Counted from the first letter of the stretch, positions 1-8,415 are shown. The stretch is DNA of 64,000 bases from Pseudoalteromonas piscicida (GCF_002744175.1 NZ_NKHF01000041.1:38284-102283), one strand, 5' to 3'. Notes: generated from the sequence alone by a model not told the origin. A program made the numbers and translations.

Positions 1-26
1 ACCCAAGTACCCCCAATAATGCACGG

Positions 27-461
27 TTACAGTGCAGGTTTTAACACCGCAAGAAAGACGATGGCTAGCAGGATAAGTACGGGGAGTTCATTGAAATACC
101 GGTAAAACTTGTCGCTTCTACGGTTTCGATCATGTTTAAAGTCAGCCAATAATTTAAAGCAAAACCCATGATAAATATAAAGCAAAATCACTAAAGTGAG
201 CTTGTAGTGTAACCACATGCTGTGTCGAAACCATTCGCGTCCGTATTCAGTGATAGTTAACACGCCAAACACCGCAGTGAGAATGGCAAAAGGCGTAACA
301 AAATAGAGTAAACGTCGCTCCATGATTTTGAGCATTGAGCTGCAAGACTTTTCTTCTGTCATAGCGTGATAAACAAACAAGCGTGGCAGATAGAAAATCC
401 CAGCAAACCAGGCAATCATAAAAAAGATATGTAAGGCTTTATACGTTAGCAATAAGCTCAT
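27..461 (-). CDS. hemJ: HemJ-type protoporphyrinogen IX oxidase
   Basis: This is a small, very hydrophobic membrane protein of the HemJ (UPF0093) family, which oxidises protoporphyrinogen IX to protoporphyrin IX in haem synthesis in bacteria lacking HemG or HemY. The sequence shows about four membrane helices, an N-terminal helix with the family-typical His-containing stretch (ALHIFFMIAWFAG, then YLPRLFVYH) and a basic loop before the last helix. About 144 residues is the usual family length. An upstream GTG at 473 is possible, but I prefer the ATG at 461, which has a GTGGA-like ribosome site and gives the usual MSLLLTYK-like start. It lies about 20 bases after the CLC gene and is probably cotranscribed with it. 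Assignment is by family resemblance. Confidence 0.8.
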   Translation of the reverse strand: MSLLLTYKALHIFFMIAWFAGIFYLPRLFVYHAMTEEKSCSSMLKIMERRLLYFVTPFAILTAVFGVLTITEYGREWFRHSMWLHYKLTLVILLYIYHGFCFKLLADFKHDRNRRSDKFYRYFNELPVLILLAIVFLAVLKPAL

Positions 462-481
462 TATAAGTTCCACTTTTTAAA

Positions 482-2173
482 CTAGAGTAAACTATTTCTG
501 GTCGTGAGTATGTGACGAATTTGGTCCCATCGCAATAACCCAAGTATTTGTTTATCATCCTTTTGATTGTAAATGTAAACGGCGCCTGAGCGTTTGTCTT
601 TAAGTACATCAAAGGCGTCGGCTAGCGTGGCCTGGGTACTTAATCCTTGCAACTCAATATAGGATACCGATACGCTTTCTTCAGAGATTAGGTTCAAATC
701 GTACTCAGCTAAACGGTAGCCACTTTGTTCATCATAAACAATTAGCGGAGTTTGGCTGTCAACGGCCGAGAGCGTTTCTTTAATTTGCTCTTTGTCGTCG
801 GAATAGAGCAGCTTAAAGTTTTCATCCATCTCGGCCACAATCCCCACCTTTTGTAACGCTTCTTTTGCTGGTGACACTTGGTAAGGCAAGCCCTGAAAAT
901 CAAGCTGTTGGATAAATATGGAGCGGTTGCCAAATGCTTGCAATGCGGTGACATAAGCGGTTGTGATCACAAGCATTGCAGGAACGATTATTTTTGGATT
1001 GGAAGTCAGCTCCATCACGGCGGTGAGCGCGGCCAATGGCGCGTGTAAAGTTGCGGCAAGCAGGCCAGCCATACCCAGTACGCCATAAGTCCCTGCGACA
1101 TCAACACTCGGCTCAATAAATTGTGCAAAGAAGGACATCAGGGTGCCCATAATAACACCCAGCCCGATGACTGGGCCGATGAGCCCGCCTGGAATACCTA
1201 AACCGATAGCAAACAAGGTTGCCATGAGTTTCGCAATTAAAATTGTCGTCAGCAGCTGTAGATTGTGCGGAGACTCTACTGCTTGAGTAATGGCACTCAT
1301 ACCGGAGCCCATAGCTCCGGGCACGGCATACCCAATTAGTCCAGCAATGAGGCCTGCCAATAATAGGCGAGGAAACATGCTGATCGGCTTGAACGTCTTG
1401 ATGATCATCATCAGGTTTTGATTAAAGGCAAAAGCAACAGCACCTAATGCGGCACCACAGATAATTAAATAGGGGTAATGCCAAAAGCTTAAGGGCGTAA
1501 TGTGGATAAGCGCCAGCTCTGAGCTATTGCCAAAAACATATTGCGTACTCATCGCACCGATAACGGAAGCTAACATCACTGGAACAAAAATATGGATCTT
1601 GTATTCCCTAAGGACAACTTCCATCACAAATATAACGGCTGCAAGAGGGGTATTAAATGAAGCTGCGATACCTGCGGCAACACCACATCCAGCGAGTGTT
1701 CTTGCCGCATTTAATGGCAAATGTAAGCGCTCTGATAAGACGCTTGCAGCCGTTGCTCCCATGTGCACAGATGGCCCTTCTCGGCCAACAGAAAAGCCAC
1801 TAATTAAGGCCACGGCTCCGCCAAAAAATTGGTTCGCAGAATTCCAGATTGGCATATGACCGTAATGATGCTTGATGCGATTAATAACGTAAGGAATACC
1901 GAGTCGGTAATGTTTAAACCCCGTTAAAGCGGCGAATACGGCAATCAGCAGGGCTGCCAGTACGGGTAAAAATAGCCGGTGTAATTCAGACAGTTCCGTA
2001 AAGTCATCTGGCTTATCTAAAAAAGTGCCTTGCACCAACTCTATCGTGAGACGAAATGCGATAATTAACATGGCCGCAAGCAAGCCCGCCCCGGCACCAA
2101 GTAGGCACAGTTGCGCTGAAGTTTTTGGTTTTGCTAGGCTTCGTCTTAGTGCATCCAGTGACATGAACGTCAT
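482..2173 (-). CDS. CLC-family chloride channel/transporter with C-terminal CBS-like region
   Basis: The 563-residue protein is a member of the CLC family of chloride channels and Cl-/H+ exchangers in the inner membrane. The strongest evidence is the GREGP motif at residues 130-134, which carries the gating glutamate, followed by the GAT/N-rich helix. A later GIPGGLIGP stretch near residue 330 corresponds to the GxFxP filter motif in altered form, and the first filter motif (GSGIP) is reduced to RLGIP near residue 90. There are 10 or more hydrophobic helices up to about residue 420. The last 140 residues are soluble and look like a CBS-type regulatory region. It is the first gene of a two-gene minus-strand unit with hemJ. 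Channel versus exchanger cannot be decided here. Confidence 0.85.
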   Translation of the reverse strand: MTFMSLDALRRSLAKPKTSAQLCLLGAGAGLLAAMLIIAFRLTIELVQGTFLDKPDDFTELSELHRLFLPVLAALLIAVFAALTGFKHYRLGIPYVINRIKHHYGHMPIWNSANQFFGGAVALISGFSVGREGPSVHMGATAASVLSERLHLPLNAARTLAGCGVAAGIAASFNTPLAAVIFVMEVVLREYKIHIFVPVMLASVIGAMSTQYVFGNSSELALIHITPLSFWHYPYLIICGAALGAVAFAFNQNLMMIIKTFKPISMFPRLLLAGLIAGLIGYAVPGAMGSGMSAITQAVESPHNLQLLTTILIAKLMATLFAIGLGIPGGLIGPVIGLGVIMGTLMSFFAQFIEPSVDVAGTYGVLGMAGLLAATLHAPLAALTAVMELTSNPKIIVPAMLVITTAYVTALQAFGNRSIFIQQLDFQGLPYQVSPAKEALQKVGIVAEMDENFKLLYSDDKEQIKETLSAVDSQTPLIVYDEQSGYRLAEYDLNLISEESVSVSYIELQGLSTQATLADAFDVLKDKRSGAVYIYNQKDDKQILGLLRWDQIRHILTTRNSLL

Positions 2174-2288
2174 TCCACAATAATTAACTTCATAAGAATA
2201 CCAAATTTTTTACATTAAGTCCTTGTGCTGGCGCAACTTACACACAAACCATAAAGCCCTCTTGAAATTCTGAAACGGGATGGATGCT

Positions 2289-2313
2289 ATACTTGATTAA
2301 AATACTCAGGTAT
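2289..2313 (+). promoter_or_regulatory. Predicted type 1 IscR binding site upstream of erpA
   Basis: The 25-base stretch starts ATACTTGA and ends TCAGGTAT, an imperfect inverted repeat separated by an A-rich centre. Compared base by base with the type 1 IscR consensus as I remember it, 23 of 25 positions agree. IscR is known to control erpA in E. coli through such a site. Here the site covers the -35 box and spacer of the promoter proposed at 2293-2321, which fits repression by 2Fe-2S IscR. Binding itself is inferred. Confidence 0.65.
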
Positions 2314-2321
2314 TAGATAAT
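2293..2321 (+). promoter_or_regulatory. Predicted sigma-70 promoter of erpA
   Basis: A TTGATT box at 2293-2298 and a GATAAT box at 2316-2321 are separated by exactly 17 bases. Each differs from consensus at only one or two positions. Transcription would start near 2328, giving a leader of about 25 bases before the erpA ATG at 2353. The -35 half lies inside the predicted IscR site. Confidence 0.6.
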
Positions 2322-2352
2322 TTAAAGATTACAGGATTAGGGGTCTAAATCT

Positions 2353-2691
2353 ATGTCTGAACAGTTACCAATTCAGTTTTCTGACGCAGCAGCAAGCCGC
2401 GTAAAAGAGCTCATTGAGGAAGAAGAGAATACCAACCTGAAGTTGCGAGTGTATGTAACAGGTGGTGGTTGCTCAGGCTTTCAATATGGTTTCACCTTTG
2501 ACGAAAAAGTAAATCCAGGTGATTTAGAAATCGTAAAAAATGGCGTTACTATGGTCGTTGACCCAATGAGTATCCAATACTTATTAGATGGTATTGTTGA
2601 CTACACTGAAGGGCTTGAAGGTGCGCGTTTCTTTGTAAACAATCCAAATGCAACAACAACTTGCGGTTGCGGTGCGAGCTTTAGCGTTTAG
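2353..2691 (+). CDS. erpA: Iron-sulfur cluster insertion protein ErpA
   Basis: ErpA is an A-type carrier that receives Fe-S clusters from the Isc or Suf scaffold and inserts them into apo-enzymes, including those of isoprenoid synthesis and respiration. The 112-residue protein has the full A-type cysteine set: Cys40 in the GGGCSGFQY motif and Cys104 and Cys106 in the C-terminal TCGCGASF motif. Length and motif spacing match E. coli ErpA closely and better than IscA. It stands alone, with its own promoter and predicted IscR site upstream and an intrinsic terminator downstream. Confidence 0.95.
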   Translation: MSEQLPIQFSDAAASRVKELIEEEENTNLKLRVYVTGGGCSGFQYGFTFDEKVNPGDLEIVKNGVTMVVDPMSIQYLLDGIVDYTEGLEGARFFVNNPNATTTCGCGASFSV

Positions 2692-2719
2692 TCAAGTTAT
2701 ACGGATTTTCTGAGTAAAG

Positions 2720-2746
2720 AGCCATGCTTTATGTCATGGCTTTTTT
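2720..2746 (+). terminator. Intrinsic terminator after erpA
   Basis: AGCCATG at 2720-2726 pairs with CATGGCT at 2735-2741 around an eight-base loop, followed by six T residues and further T-rich sequence. It starts 29 bases after the erpA stop codon. Confidence 0.85.
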
Positions 2747-2783
2747 GTTTTTGCACTTTACCACTCACATCGTTTAAATTTGC

Positions 2784-2960
2784 CTACAGGCTCCCCGTTA
2801 AATACATCATCACGACAAAAAAGCCGAGCACAAACGTCGAAAACCCTAAGATGTAGATGAATCCTTTTTTGCCTTGTTTAAGCGGAACACCGTTAGAGCG
2901 CAGAAAATAGTACCAACCCAGACAGAGTAAAATTGGTAGCAAAAACAGTAATCGAATCAT
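2784..2960 (-). CDS. Small predicted membrane protein, 58 residues, unrecognised
   Basis: An open frame of 58 codons from ATG (2958-2960) to TAG (2784-2786) encodes a protein with two hydrophobic segments, roughly residues 2-20 and 36-55, joined by a basic loop containing NGVPLKQGKKG. The charge pattern suits a two-helix inner-membrane hairpin with the basic loop in the cytoplasm. A GAGG sequence lies about ten bases before the ATG. It is convergent with erpA, sharing the gap beyond the erpA terminator. I do not recognise the family. It is supported by its composition and start signals only, so a conserved small gene is likely but not proven. Confidence 0.6.
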   Translation of the reverse strand: MIRLLFLLPILLCLGWYYFLRSNGVPLKQGKKGFIYILGFSTFVLGFFVVMMYLTGSL

Positions 2961-3431
2961 CTAACATTAGCCTCTTTTTTAACCTATTAGTAAATTCTAG
3001 CTGTAAGTTTTTATTTTTTAAAGAAAAATAATTTATTTCAAATACTGGTACATTTTTTAAAAATTTGATTAAAGTGTTACTGCATATTACAGCGCTTAAT
3101 GAATTAAGAAAAAGTAAAAAATTAATTAGGTGTTACTGTTTTTTTAGTCTATACCTAATTGGGTACATAGGGACAAGTTAACATTTTGTCTACGTGTTAC
3201 TATTTTTGGCACGAATTTATTCTGACTGCTGGTAACTTGTACCGTAAACAGGGTAAACTGTGCGCTTGATCTAAGTACTGACTAGTTTGGTTTTAAGTTC
3301 ATAAGAATGTAAGGCCTTACATAGTATAGTGTTACGTTCAAGCATAGCTGTAATATTAAGTACAAAGCTAAATGAGACGGGCATATTTCATTTAGATAAT
3401 TTTAGTCTTTCATCTAGTAGGAGATGTTTAT
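2961..3431. other. AT-rich intergenic region with four GTGTTAC words
   Basis: No convincing gene was found in these 470 bases. The word GTGTTAC occurs four times in the same orientation, at 3074-3080, 3130-3136, 3194-3200 and 3329-3335; the first three are followed by T. The region also holds several GGTAA/GTAAAC words around 3230-3260. The repeated words lie upstream of the XRE regulator and could be operator sites for it or for another regulator. This is inference from repetition only. Confidence 0.4.
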
Positions 3432-3674
3432 ATGATGGGTAAAACGGTTTCTTCTGAAGAAAACAGCAAGCTAACTAAGTGGCTAAAGTCAAAACGCCAT
3501 GAGAAAGGCCATACAATGCGTAGCCTTGCTCAAGTGTTAGGTACACCACACTCGTTTATCGGTAAAATCGAAAACCAAGAGCGCCGTTTGGATGTGATTG
3601 AGTTTTTACGTTACTGTGAAGCGTTAGAAGTTGATCCGTATGAGGGCCTACAGCTAATTAAAGAAGAGCAATAA
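3432..3674 (+). CDS. Small XRE-family helix-turn-helix regulator
   Basis: The 80-residue protein is almost entirely one lambda-repressor-like DNA-binding domain. The helix-turn-helix spans roughly residues 28-50 (MRSLAQVLG, then SFIGKIENQERR), followed by the VIEFLRYCEALEVDP helix typical of XRE proteins. There is no room for a ligand or dimerisation domain. A GGAG-like ribosome site precedes two adjacent ATG codons (3432 and 3435); either may be used. It is a single gene with a long upstream region containing repeated GTGTTAC words, and its terminator overlaps the end of convergent ampG. Targets are unknown; autoregulation is a reasonable guess. Confidence 0.85.
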   Translation: MMGKTVSSEENSKLTKWLKSKRHEKGHTMRSLAQVLGTPHSFIGKIENQERRLDVIEFLRYCEALEVDPYEGLQLIKEEQ

Positions 3675-3690
3675 GCATTCTAGTTAGCAA

Positions 3691-3727
3691 AAACGCCTAG
3701 GGTGCAAGGATCTGCACCTCTAGTTTT
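3691..3727. terminator. Bidirectional terminator between the XRE gene and ampG
   Basis: An AAAAC...CTAGG-GTGCA arm pairs with TGCAC-CTCTAG-TTTT around AGGATC. It has A-rich and T-rich flanks, so it can act in both directions. The distal arm includes the TAG stop codon of ampG at 3720-3722. Confidence 0.7.
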
Positions 3728-5105
3728 TGTTAGCATGGTATGCCTTTTCAATAGCATAAAGCTTGTGCCTAATCAGATATAAGAATAATAACGATGGCAG
3801 CACCATAAGCGCAGTTAGCGCAAAGAAGAGTGCCCAATTACCTCCAAGCAAATCATCAATCACAAAACCACTATAACCTGACAGCACAGTTCTGCTAAGG
3901 CTTCCAAGGGAAGCAAGCAGGGCGTAGTGGGTTGCGCTAAATGCGCGGTCACATAGCATAGAAATAAATGCAACCATAGCTACCAATGACCAAGCCTGTG
4001 TAAAGCCATCGACCACAATTGCGAGTGCGTACAGATGCTCCTGTGGGCCAGCAACCGCTATCCAAGAAAACATCAAATTAGAGGCTGCCATAGCGACACC
4101 GCTAATAAACAAGCCTTTCACTATGCCGTATTTATGGTTAAAAATACTACCTAAAAAAGCAAAAATGATGGTGATAACACCTGTGCCTAATTTGGAGTAT
4201 TGGCCAATTTGCGTATTGGTAAAGCCAATTTCTTTATAAAATACAATAGACATCCTAGCTAAAAAGGCTTCACCTATTTTAAATAAGAATATAAAGGCGA
4301 GTAGGGCTAGTGCCGTTTTTACCCCGTTATTTTCAAAGAAGCGTTTAAACGGTTCAACAATGGTAACGGCAAGCCATGCAAAGACTTTTTTCTGTGTAGA
4401 TGAGGAGTTAATTTGGTTTAGCTTTTGCTCATAGCTTTGTTGCAGTTGAGCCTGAACCTGTTCTCGATGAGATATTGGCTCTTTTGCAAGTAGCGTAACG
4501 CACAACAACCCAAAAACAATGACACTGAGTATTTGGTATATCATTGGCCAACTAAAACCGGGCAAGTCGGCAATAAAAAAGGGGATTGCGCCAAGCAGTG
4601 CGTAGCCCGACCACCAACCCGATGTTGCCATCGCGGCAGCAGCGGTTGCTTTCTCACTTTCATTTTCTGGCAAAATATCAATGCGGTAAGCATCGATAGC
4701 AATGTCTTGCGTTGCTGAGAAAATTGCAATAATAAAGCAGAGTAATGCAGCATGCGATAAGTGATCTTTAATTGAAATACTCGCCAACAAAAAGGTGGCG
4801 ATAATAATGATCACCTGACAGCTTGCTATCCAACTACGACGCTGCCCAAGCTTGCTATTCAACCATGGTAATTTAAGGCGATCTACCAGTGGAGACCACA
4901 AAAAGTTGATAGTATAAGCACCATAAACTAAACCAAAAAGCCCTATAGTACTGCGGCTTAACCCTTCATCTTTAAGCCAAGCTGACATCACCGAGCCTAT
5001 CAATACCCAAGGGAAGCCGCTACTTATGCCAAAAGCAAAAACAGTTAATAGGCGTTTGTCTTTATAGTAACTAAGGTATTGTGAGAAACTAGATGATATC
5101 AACAT
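3720..5105 (-). CDS. ampG: AmpG-family muropeptide permease
   Basis: AmpG is an inner-membrane MFS transporter that imports GlcNAc-anhydroMurNAc peptides for cell-wall recycling. The 461-residue protein has about 12-14 hydrophobic helices and the AmpG-type N-terminal stretch SGFPWVLIGSVMSAWLKDEGLS, with the following LWSPLVDR loop and the AIDAYRID motif in the fourth helix region. A soluble loop of about 40 residues lies near residues 215-255. It is the last gene of the unit rlmG-yajG-cyclophilin-ampG, nine bases after the cyclophilin stop. The yajG-ampG pairing is also found in E. coli, which supports the call. Confidence 0.9.
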   Translation of the reverse strand: MLISSSFSQYLSYYKDKRLLTVFAFGISSGFPWVLIGSVMSAWLKDEGLSRSTIGLFGLVYGAYTINFLWSPLVDRLKLPWLNSKLGQRRSWIASCQVIIIIATFLLASISIKDHLSHAALLCFIIAIFSATQDIAIDAYRIDILPENESEKATAAAAMATSGWWSGYALLGAIPFFIADLPGFSWPMIYQILSVIVFGLLCVTLLAKEPISHREQVQAQLQQSYEQKLNQINSSSTQKKVFAWLAVTIVEPFKRFFENNGVKTALALLAFIFLFKIGEAFLARMSIVFYKEIGFTNTQIGQYSKLGTGVITIIFAFLGSIFNHKYGIVKGLFISGVAMAASNLMFSWIAVAGPQEHLYALAIVVDGFTQAWSLVAMVAFISMLCDRAFSATHYALLASLGSLSRTVLSGYSGFVIDDLLGGNWALFFALTALMVLPSLLFLYLIRHKLYAIEKAYHANKN

Positions 5106-5114
5106 AACAGCGCG

Positions 5115-5732
5115 TTACTCAGGCTGCTTCAATACTTCGATTGAAAGGATCACAACCGGCTCTTTAGGGATAAAGGTATAACCCAGCTTCTCGTTGTATC
5201 CTGTTTCAACCTTCATGATGGCATCTAGTGTTTCATATCCTTCCATAATATTACCAAATACTGCAAAGCCCCAGCCTTTGCCGGGATTCAAGTGGTCGTT
5301 GTTATCCATATTAAAAAAGAACTGCCTAGTTCCTGAATGTGGTTTGTTGTCTTGGTAGGCCATGGCAATGGTGTACATGTCGTTTTTTAGGCCATTACCA
5401 CTTTCATTAAAAATCGCTTCACGTTCAAACATGCCATCATATTCTTTGTCGTAACCACCACCTTGAATAACAAAGTCTTTATCATTGGCTTCGTCACGCT
5501 CAACCCGATGAAACACCGAACCATTGTAGTCTTTGTTAATGACATAGGTCAGGAAGTTATTCACCGTGATAGGGGCTCTTGATCTATCTAGCTCAACGAC
5601 AATTGGGCCTTTTGTTGTATTGATCTTCACCTGCGGGAATAAATTATTTTTCTGTACAAACTTGCCATTCATCTCGGCAAAAACATTCATACTTAACAGT
5701 AAGATGGTTAAACTTAGTATTATTTTTTTCAT
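5115..5732 (-). CDS. Periplasmic cyclophilin-type peptidyl-prolyl isomerase
   Basis: The 205-residue protein starts with a clear Sec signal peptide (KK, a hydrophobic run ending near FAE at residue 20) followed by a cyclophilin domain. Recognisable elements are the PITVNNFLTYV helix, the YNGSVFHRV strand with the catalytic-arginine region (FHR), the GGG loop, and RQFFFNM and WGFAVFGNIMEGYETLD, which are typical of bacterial PpiA-like enzymes. It probably assists folding of exported proteins. The gene shares one base with the end of yajG and precedes ampG by nine bases, so the three are likely translated from one message. Substrates are not known. Confidence 0.88.
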   Translation of the reverse strand: MKKIILSLTILLLSMNVFAEMNGKFVQKNNLFPQVKINTTKGPIVVELDRSRAPITVNNFLTYVINKDYNGSVFHRVERDEANDKDFVIQGGGYDKEYDGMFEREAIFNESGNGLKNDMYTIAMAYQDNKPHSGTRQFFFNMDNNDHLNPGKGWGFAVFGNIMEGYETLDAIMKVETGYNEKLGYTFIPKEPVVILSIEVLKQPE

Positions 5733-6289
5733 TAACGTCCTCTCACAAATTGAATAAATTCTGGATCTTGCACAACACGGGTAACCACTTGTTGAGCTAG
5801 GTTATTAAGTTGCTCTTCTACCTTGGCTTGGTCGTGTTTTAATGGGCCGGTTAAATTTGCACTTCCTTTATATTGCTTTTCGAAACTGCGGGACCCTTGT
5901 TTGATTTGTATTGTGACATCAGTGTGTGCATCGCTTTGATGTTGTGATAGCGATTCTTCAATGATGGCTTTAAAGCGGTTAATATTAACAATAATTTGGG
6001 TGTTGGCAATTGGAGTAACTTGCGCACCGTGGGCTGCCAGTGCTTGCTCGAAAACTTGATTTAAGTTTACCGGTAGATTGGCATCGGGCATATACAAAGC
6101 CGGTTCTTGATTTTTGACTCGAATAGTATATTTGGTAGTACGAAGGTCATTCACCTGAAGCGTGACATTAGTAGCCAGTGCATTCGATGATGGACCTTGA
6201 TATTGTGGGTGCAGTATCACGCTTCGAGGCGTACTCTCACATCCGACCAATGCTAGAGTTAGCAAAGCAATGAGCAATGGAAAACGCAT
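5732..6289 (-). CDS. yajG: YajG-family lipoprotein
   Basis: The 185-residue protein has a lipoprotein signal ending LALVGC with the lipidated cysteine at residue 17. The mature part is a small alpha/beta protein resembling the YajG family, whose role is uncharacterised. A strong AGGAG ribosome site lies six bases before the ATG at 6287-6289. It begins three bases after rlmG ends and overlaps the cyclophilin gene by one base. Its position beside ampG matches enterobacteria and is the main support for using the symbol. The residue after Cys17 is Glu, so outer-membrane sorting would be expected. Confidence 0.8.
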   Translation of the reverse strand: MRFPLLIALLTLALVGCESTPRSVILHPQYQGPSSNALATNVTLQVNDLRTTKYTIRVKNQEPALYMPDANLPVNLNQVFEQALAAHGAQVTPIANTQIIVNINRFKAIIEESLSQHQSDAHTDVTIQIKQGSRSFEKQYKGSANLTGPLKHDQAKVEEQLNNLAQQVVTRVVQDPEFIQFVRGR

Positions 6290-6292
6290 TTT

Positions 6293-7423
6293 TTAGCTCC
6301 TTTTTATCGCACTTAGTACAGTGAATTTCTTATTGTTGCCAAGTATCTTAGCGTTACCGAACAGGCGTTTTAGTTTGTCATCGTATTCAAGGTGGCGGTT
6401 TCCGATTATTCTCAGCTCCCCCCCTTGACGAAGTGTAGCCTTGGCTTGCATAAACATCTGCCAAGCAATGTGATCGGTAATTGCATTTGCTTGGTGAAAT
6501 GGCGGGTTACACAGTACCAGATCCGCGCCTTCGTTTTCAAAGCCGCTAAGACAGTCGTTTTGTACAAAGCGACAGTCTTTGACTCGCTCTGGTAAGTTAT
6601 GACTGATATTGTGTTTAGCACTATGTACAGCCATTGCCGATTCATCGATAAAAGTGACCGATGCATTGGGCATTCTCGCTAAAGTCATCAACCCGATTAC
6701 ACCATTGCCACAACCCAAATCAATGACCTTTAAGGGCTTTTTACCCATAGGTAAATAATTTATGAAAAACCGAGCCCCGATATCGAGAGAATCTCGAGAG
6801 AATACATTCGCTTCATTCGATAAAGTGAAATCCGTTTTCTCCAAAGGCCAAGACACTGGGAATTTACTATCGATTGCTTTCGCTGACGTTCTGCTGAATA
6901 CCAAGCGTGATTTTTTAACCGCCAGACTGGTTGTCGGCTCAGTTAAAAAGTGAGTAAAGCTTTTGAGGGTTGAGGTGTGGATCTCTTTGGCTTTACCTGC
7001 TGCAATTACAGGAATATCTGCTGCCAGCTTGCTCAACTTAGCCAATTGCGATTGCAAGAGCCCTGAGTTTTTAGGGATCTTTATCAAGATAAGATCAAGG
7101 TCTTGCGGATAGGGGTCCATGCTAGTTAACACATTAATTTGTGTATTGCTTAGCGCGTTGGCGTGCAAATTATGTTGATACGCTAAGGTACTCACGTAGG
7201 AGTCAGTTACTACCGTGCAATGCTTGTCGGCGAGTGCACAGCATAATGCCCCGAAACTATCGTTAAGAATTAAGATTCGATTTGCGTCGTGGTGGTGTTC
7301 AAAGACATAATCTAGCAGGTATTCGTCGGCTGAATCCCAAGCTTGTAAGCTACGATTTTTTTGATCGAGTGGAAACCTGTGTAGCGTAAAAGGGTTTCCA
7401 GCTAGAATTGCATCAGTCGTCAT
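6293..7423 (-). CDS. rlmG: 23S rRNA (guanine-1835-N2)-methyltransferase RlmG
   Basis: RlmG uses S-adenosylmethionine to methylate G1835 of 23S rRNA. The 376-residue protein has the two-domain layout of the RsmC/RlmG family: a degenerate N-terminal methyltransferase fold (residues 1-190) and an active C-terminal domain with the SAM-binding DLGCGNG at residues 235-241 and the catalytic NPPF at 306-309. Its length is close to E. coli RlmG (378), and the N-terminal part resembles RlmG more than RsmC. It is first in the minus-strand unit with yajG and is divergent from the alkB-like gene 38 bases away, so promoters for both must fit in a very short gap. Confidence 0.88.
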   Translation of the reverse strand: MTTDAILAGNPFTLHRFPLDQKNRSLQAWDSADEYLLDYVFEHHHDANRILILNDSFGALCCALADKHCTVVTDSYVSTLAYQHNLHANALSNTQINVLTSMDPYPQDLDLILIKIPKNSGLLQSQLAKLSKLAADIPVIAAGKAKEIHTSTLKSFTHFLTEPTTSLAVKKSRLVFSRTSAKAIDSKFPVSWPLEKTDFTLSNEANVFSRDSLDIGARFFINYLPMGKKPLKVIDLGCGNGVIGLMTLARMPNASVTFIDESAMAVHSAKHNISHNLPERVKDCRFVQNDCLSGFENEGADLVLCNPPFHQANAITDHIAWQMFMQAKATLRQGGELRIIGNRHLEYDDKLKRLFGNAKILGNNKKFTVLSAIKRS

Positions 7424-7461
7424 GAGAGTATTCTGTAAATAAAAGCAGCGGGTAGTTTAAC

Positions 7462-8055
7462 ATGAGAGCAGTAGACAAAGCACGGAACTTGCCGACAGGT
7501 TTTAGCTACCAGCCGCAAGCCATTAGCTTTGACAAGAGTCTAGCTTTGTATGATGCGTTGCTTGCATCGGTGCCTTGGCAGCAAAATACCATCACATTAT
7601 TTGGCAAAACACACCAAACTCCGAGGCTTGAACGTTTTATTGCCGACCCAGGTGTGCGTTACAGTTACTCTGGCAAGTTACTCGAAAATGCTCCTTGGCC
7701 CCCAATGTTACTGGGGATCAGAGCAACTTTAGAGCAGCGTTTCAATGTGACATTTAATGCGGTATTGGCAAATTTTTATCGTGATGGTCAAGATAGCATG
7801 GGCTGGCATAGTGATGATGAGCCTGAGCTCGGCCCCACTCCCGTGATTGCATCGTTGTCACTTGGGGCGACACGCAAATTTAAAATACGTCACAAAAGCA
7901 ACCAATCGGTGACCGATATTTTGCTCGAAACTGGTAGTCTCCTTGTGATGCAAGGTGATAGCCAGCGGGACTATCAGCATGCGTTACCTAAGCAAGCAAA
8001 GGTCACCCAAGGGCGCATTAATCTGACTTTTCGAAGTGTTGGAAATACGGGGTGA
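7462..8055 (+). CDS. AlkB-like Fe(II)/2-oxoglutarate dioxygenase
   Basis: Enzymes of this family remove alkyl lesions such as 1-methyladenine and 3-methylcytosine from nucleic acids by oxidative demethylation. The iron-binding triad is visible as His116 and Asp118 in WHSDDE and His173 in QHALPK; Arg185 and Arg191 in RINLTFR would bind 2-oxoglutarate. The NFYRDGQDSMGWHSD stretch and the 197-residue length resemble ALKBH2/3-type bacterial proteins more than E. coli AlkB. It is divergent from rlmG and followed 45 bases later by bolA, which has its own good ribosome site. The exact substrate cannot be told from sequence. Confidence 0.88.
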   Translation: MRAVDKARNLPTGFSYQPQAISFDKSLALYDALLASVPWQQNTITLFGKTHQTPRLERFIADPGVRYSYSGKLLENAPWPPMLLGIRATLEQRFNVTFNAVLANFYRDGQDSMGWHSDDEPELGPTPVIASLSLGATRKFKIRHKSNQSVTDILLETGSLLVMQGDSQRDYQHALPKQAKVTQGRINLTFRSVGNTG

Positions 8056-8100
8056 TAGGCGTATAGTAGCGACACGAATTGCTCTAGGAGACACAATACA

Positions 8101-8415
8101 ATGTCAATGCAATCACAGATTTATGACAAAATAGCAGAGGCGCTTGCGTGTAAACACCTCAATGTTATCAATGAAAGCCATATGCATAGTCGCGGTGAAG
8201 ACTCTCACTTTAAGGTGATTGTTGTTAGCGAACAATTTATTGGCCAGCGTTTACTCCAGCGTCATAGAAAAATCAATGAAGTGCTAAAAGATGAACTACA
8301 GAATCACATCCATGCTTTAGCAATTCACGCCTACACGCCAGAAGAGTTCTCAGAAAAAGAGGGGCAGGCACCGGCGTCACCTAAATGCTTAGGTGGGTCG
8401 AAGCTCGACAGCTGA
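8101..8415 (+). CDS. bolA: BolA-family protein
   Basis: The 104-residue protein has the BolA fold signature: an N-terminal helix, the SHFKVIVVSEQFIGQRLLQRHRKINEVLKDEL core with the conserved helix-turn-helix-like segment, and HALAIHAYTPEEF near the end. BolA proteins act as morphology and stress regulators and as partners of monothiol glutaredoxins in Fe-S handling. His28 in the HMHSR segment is in the region used for cluster ligation. A strong AGGAG site precedes the ATG. The last 15 residues are a low-complexity tail. A hairpin terminator lies between this gene and fabV. Confidence 0.88.
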   Translation: MSMQSQIYDKIAEALACKHLNVINESHMHSRGEDSHFKVIVVSEQFIGQRLLQRHRKINEVLKDELQNHIHALAIHAYTPEEFSEKEGQAPASPKCLGGSKLDS

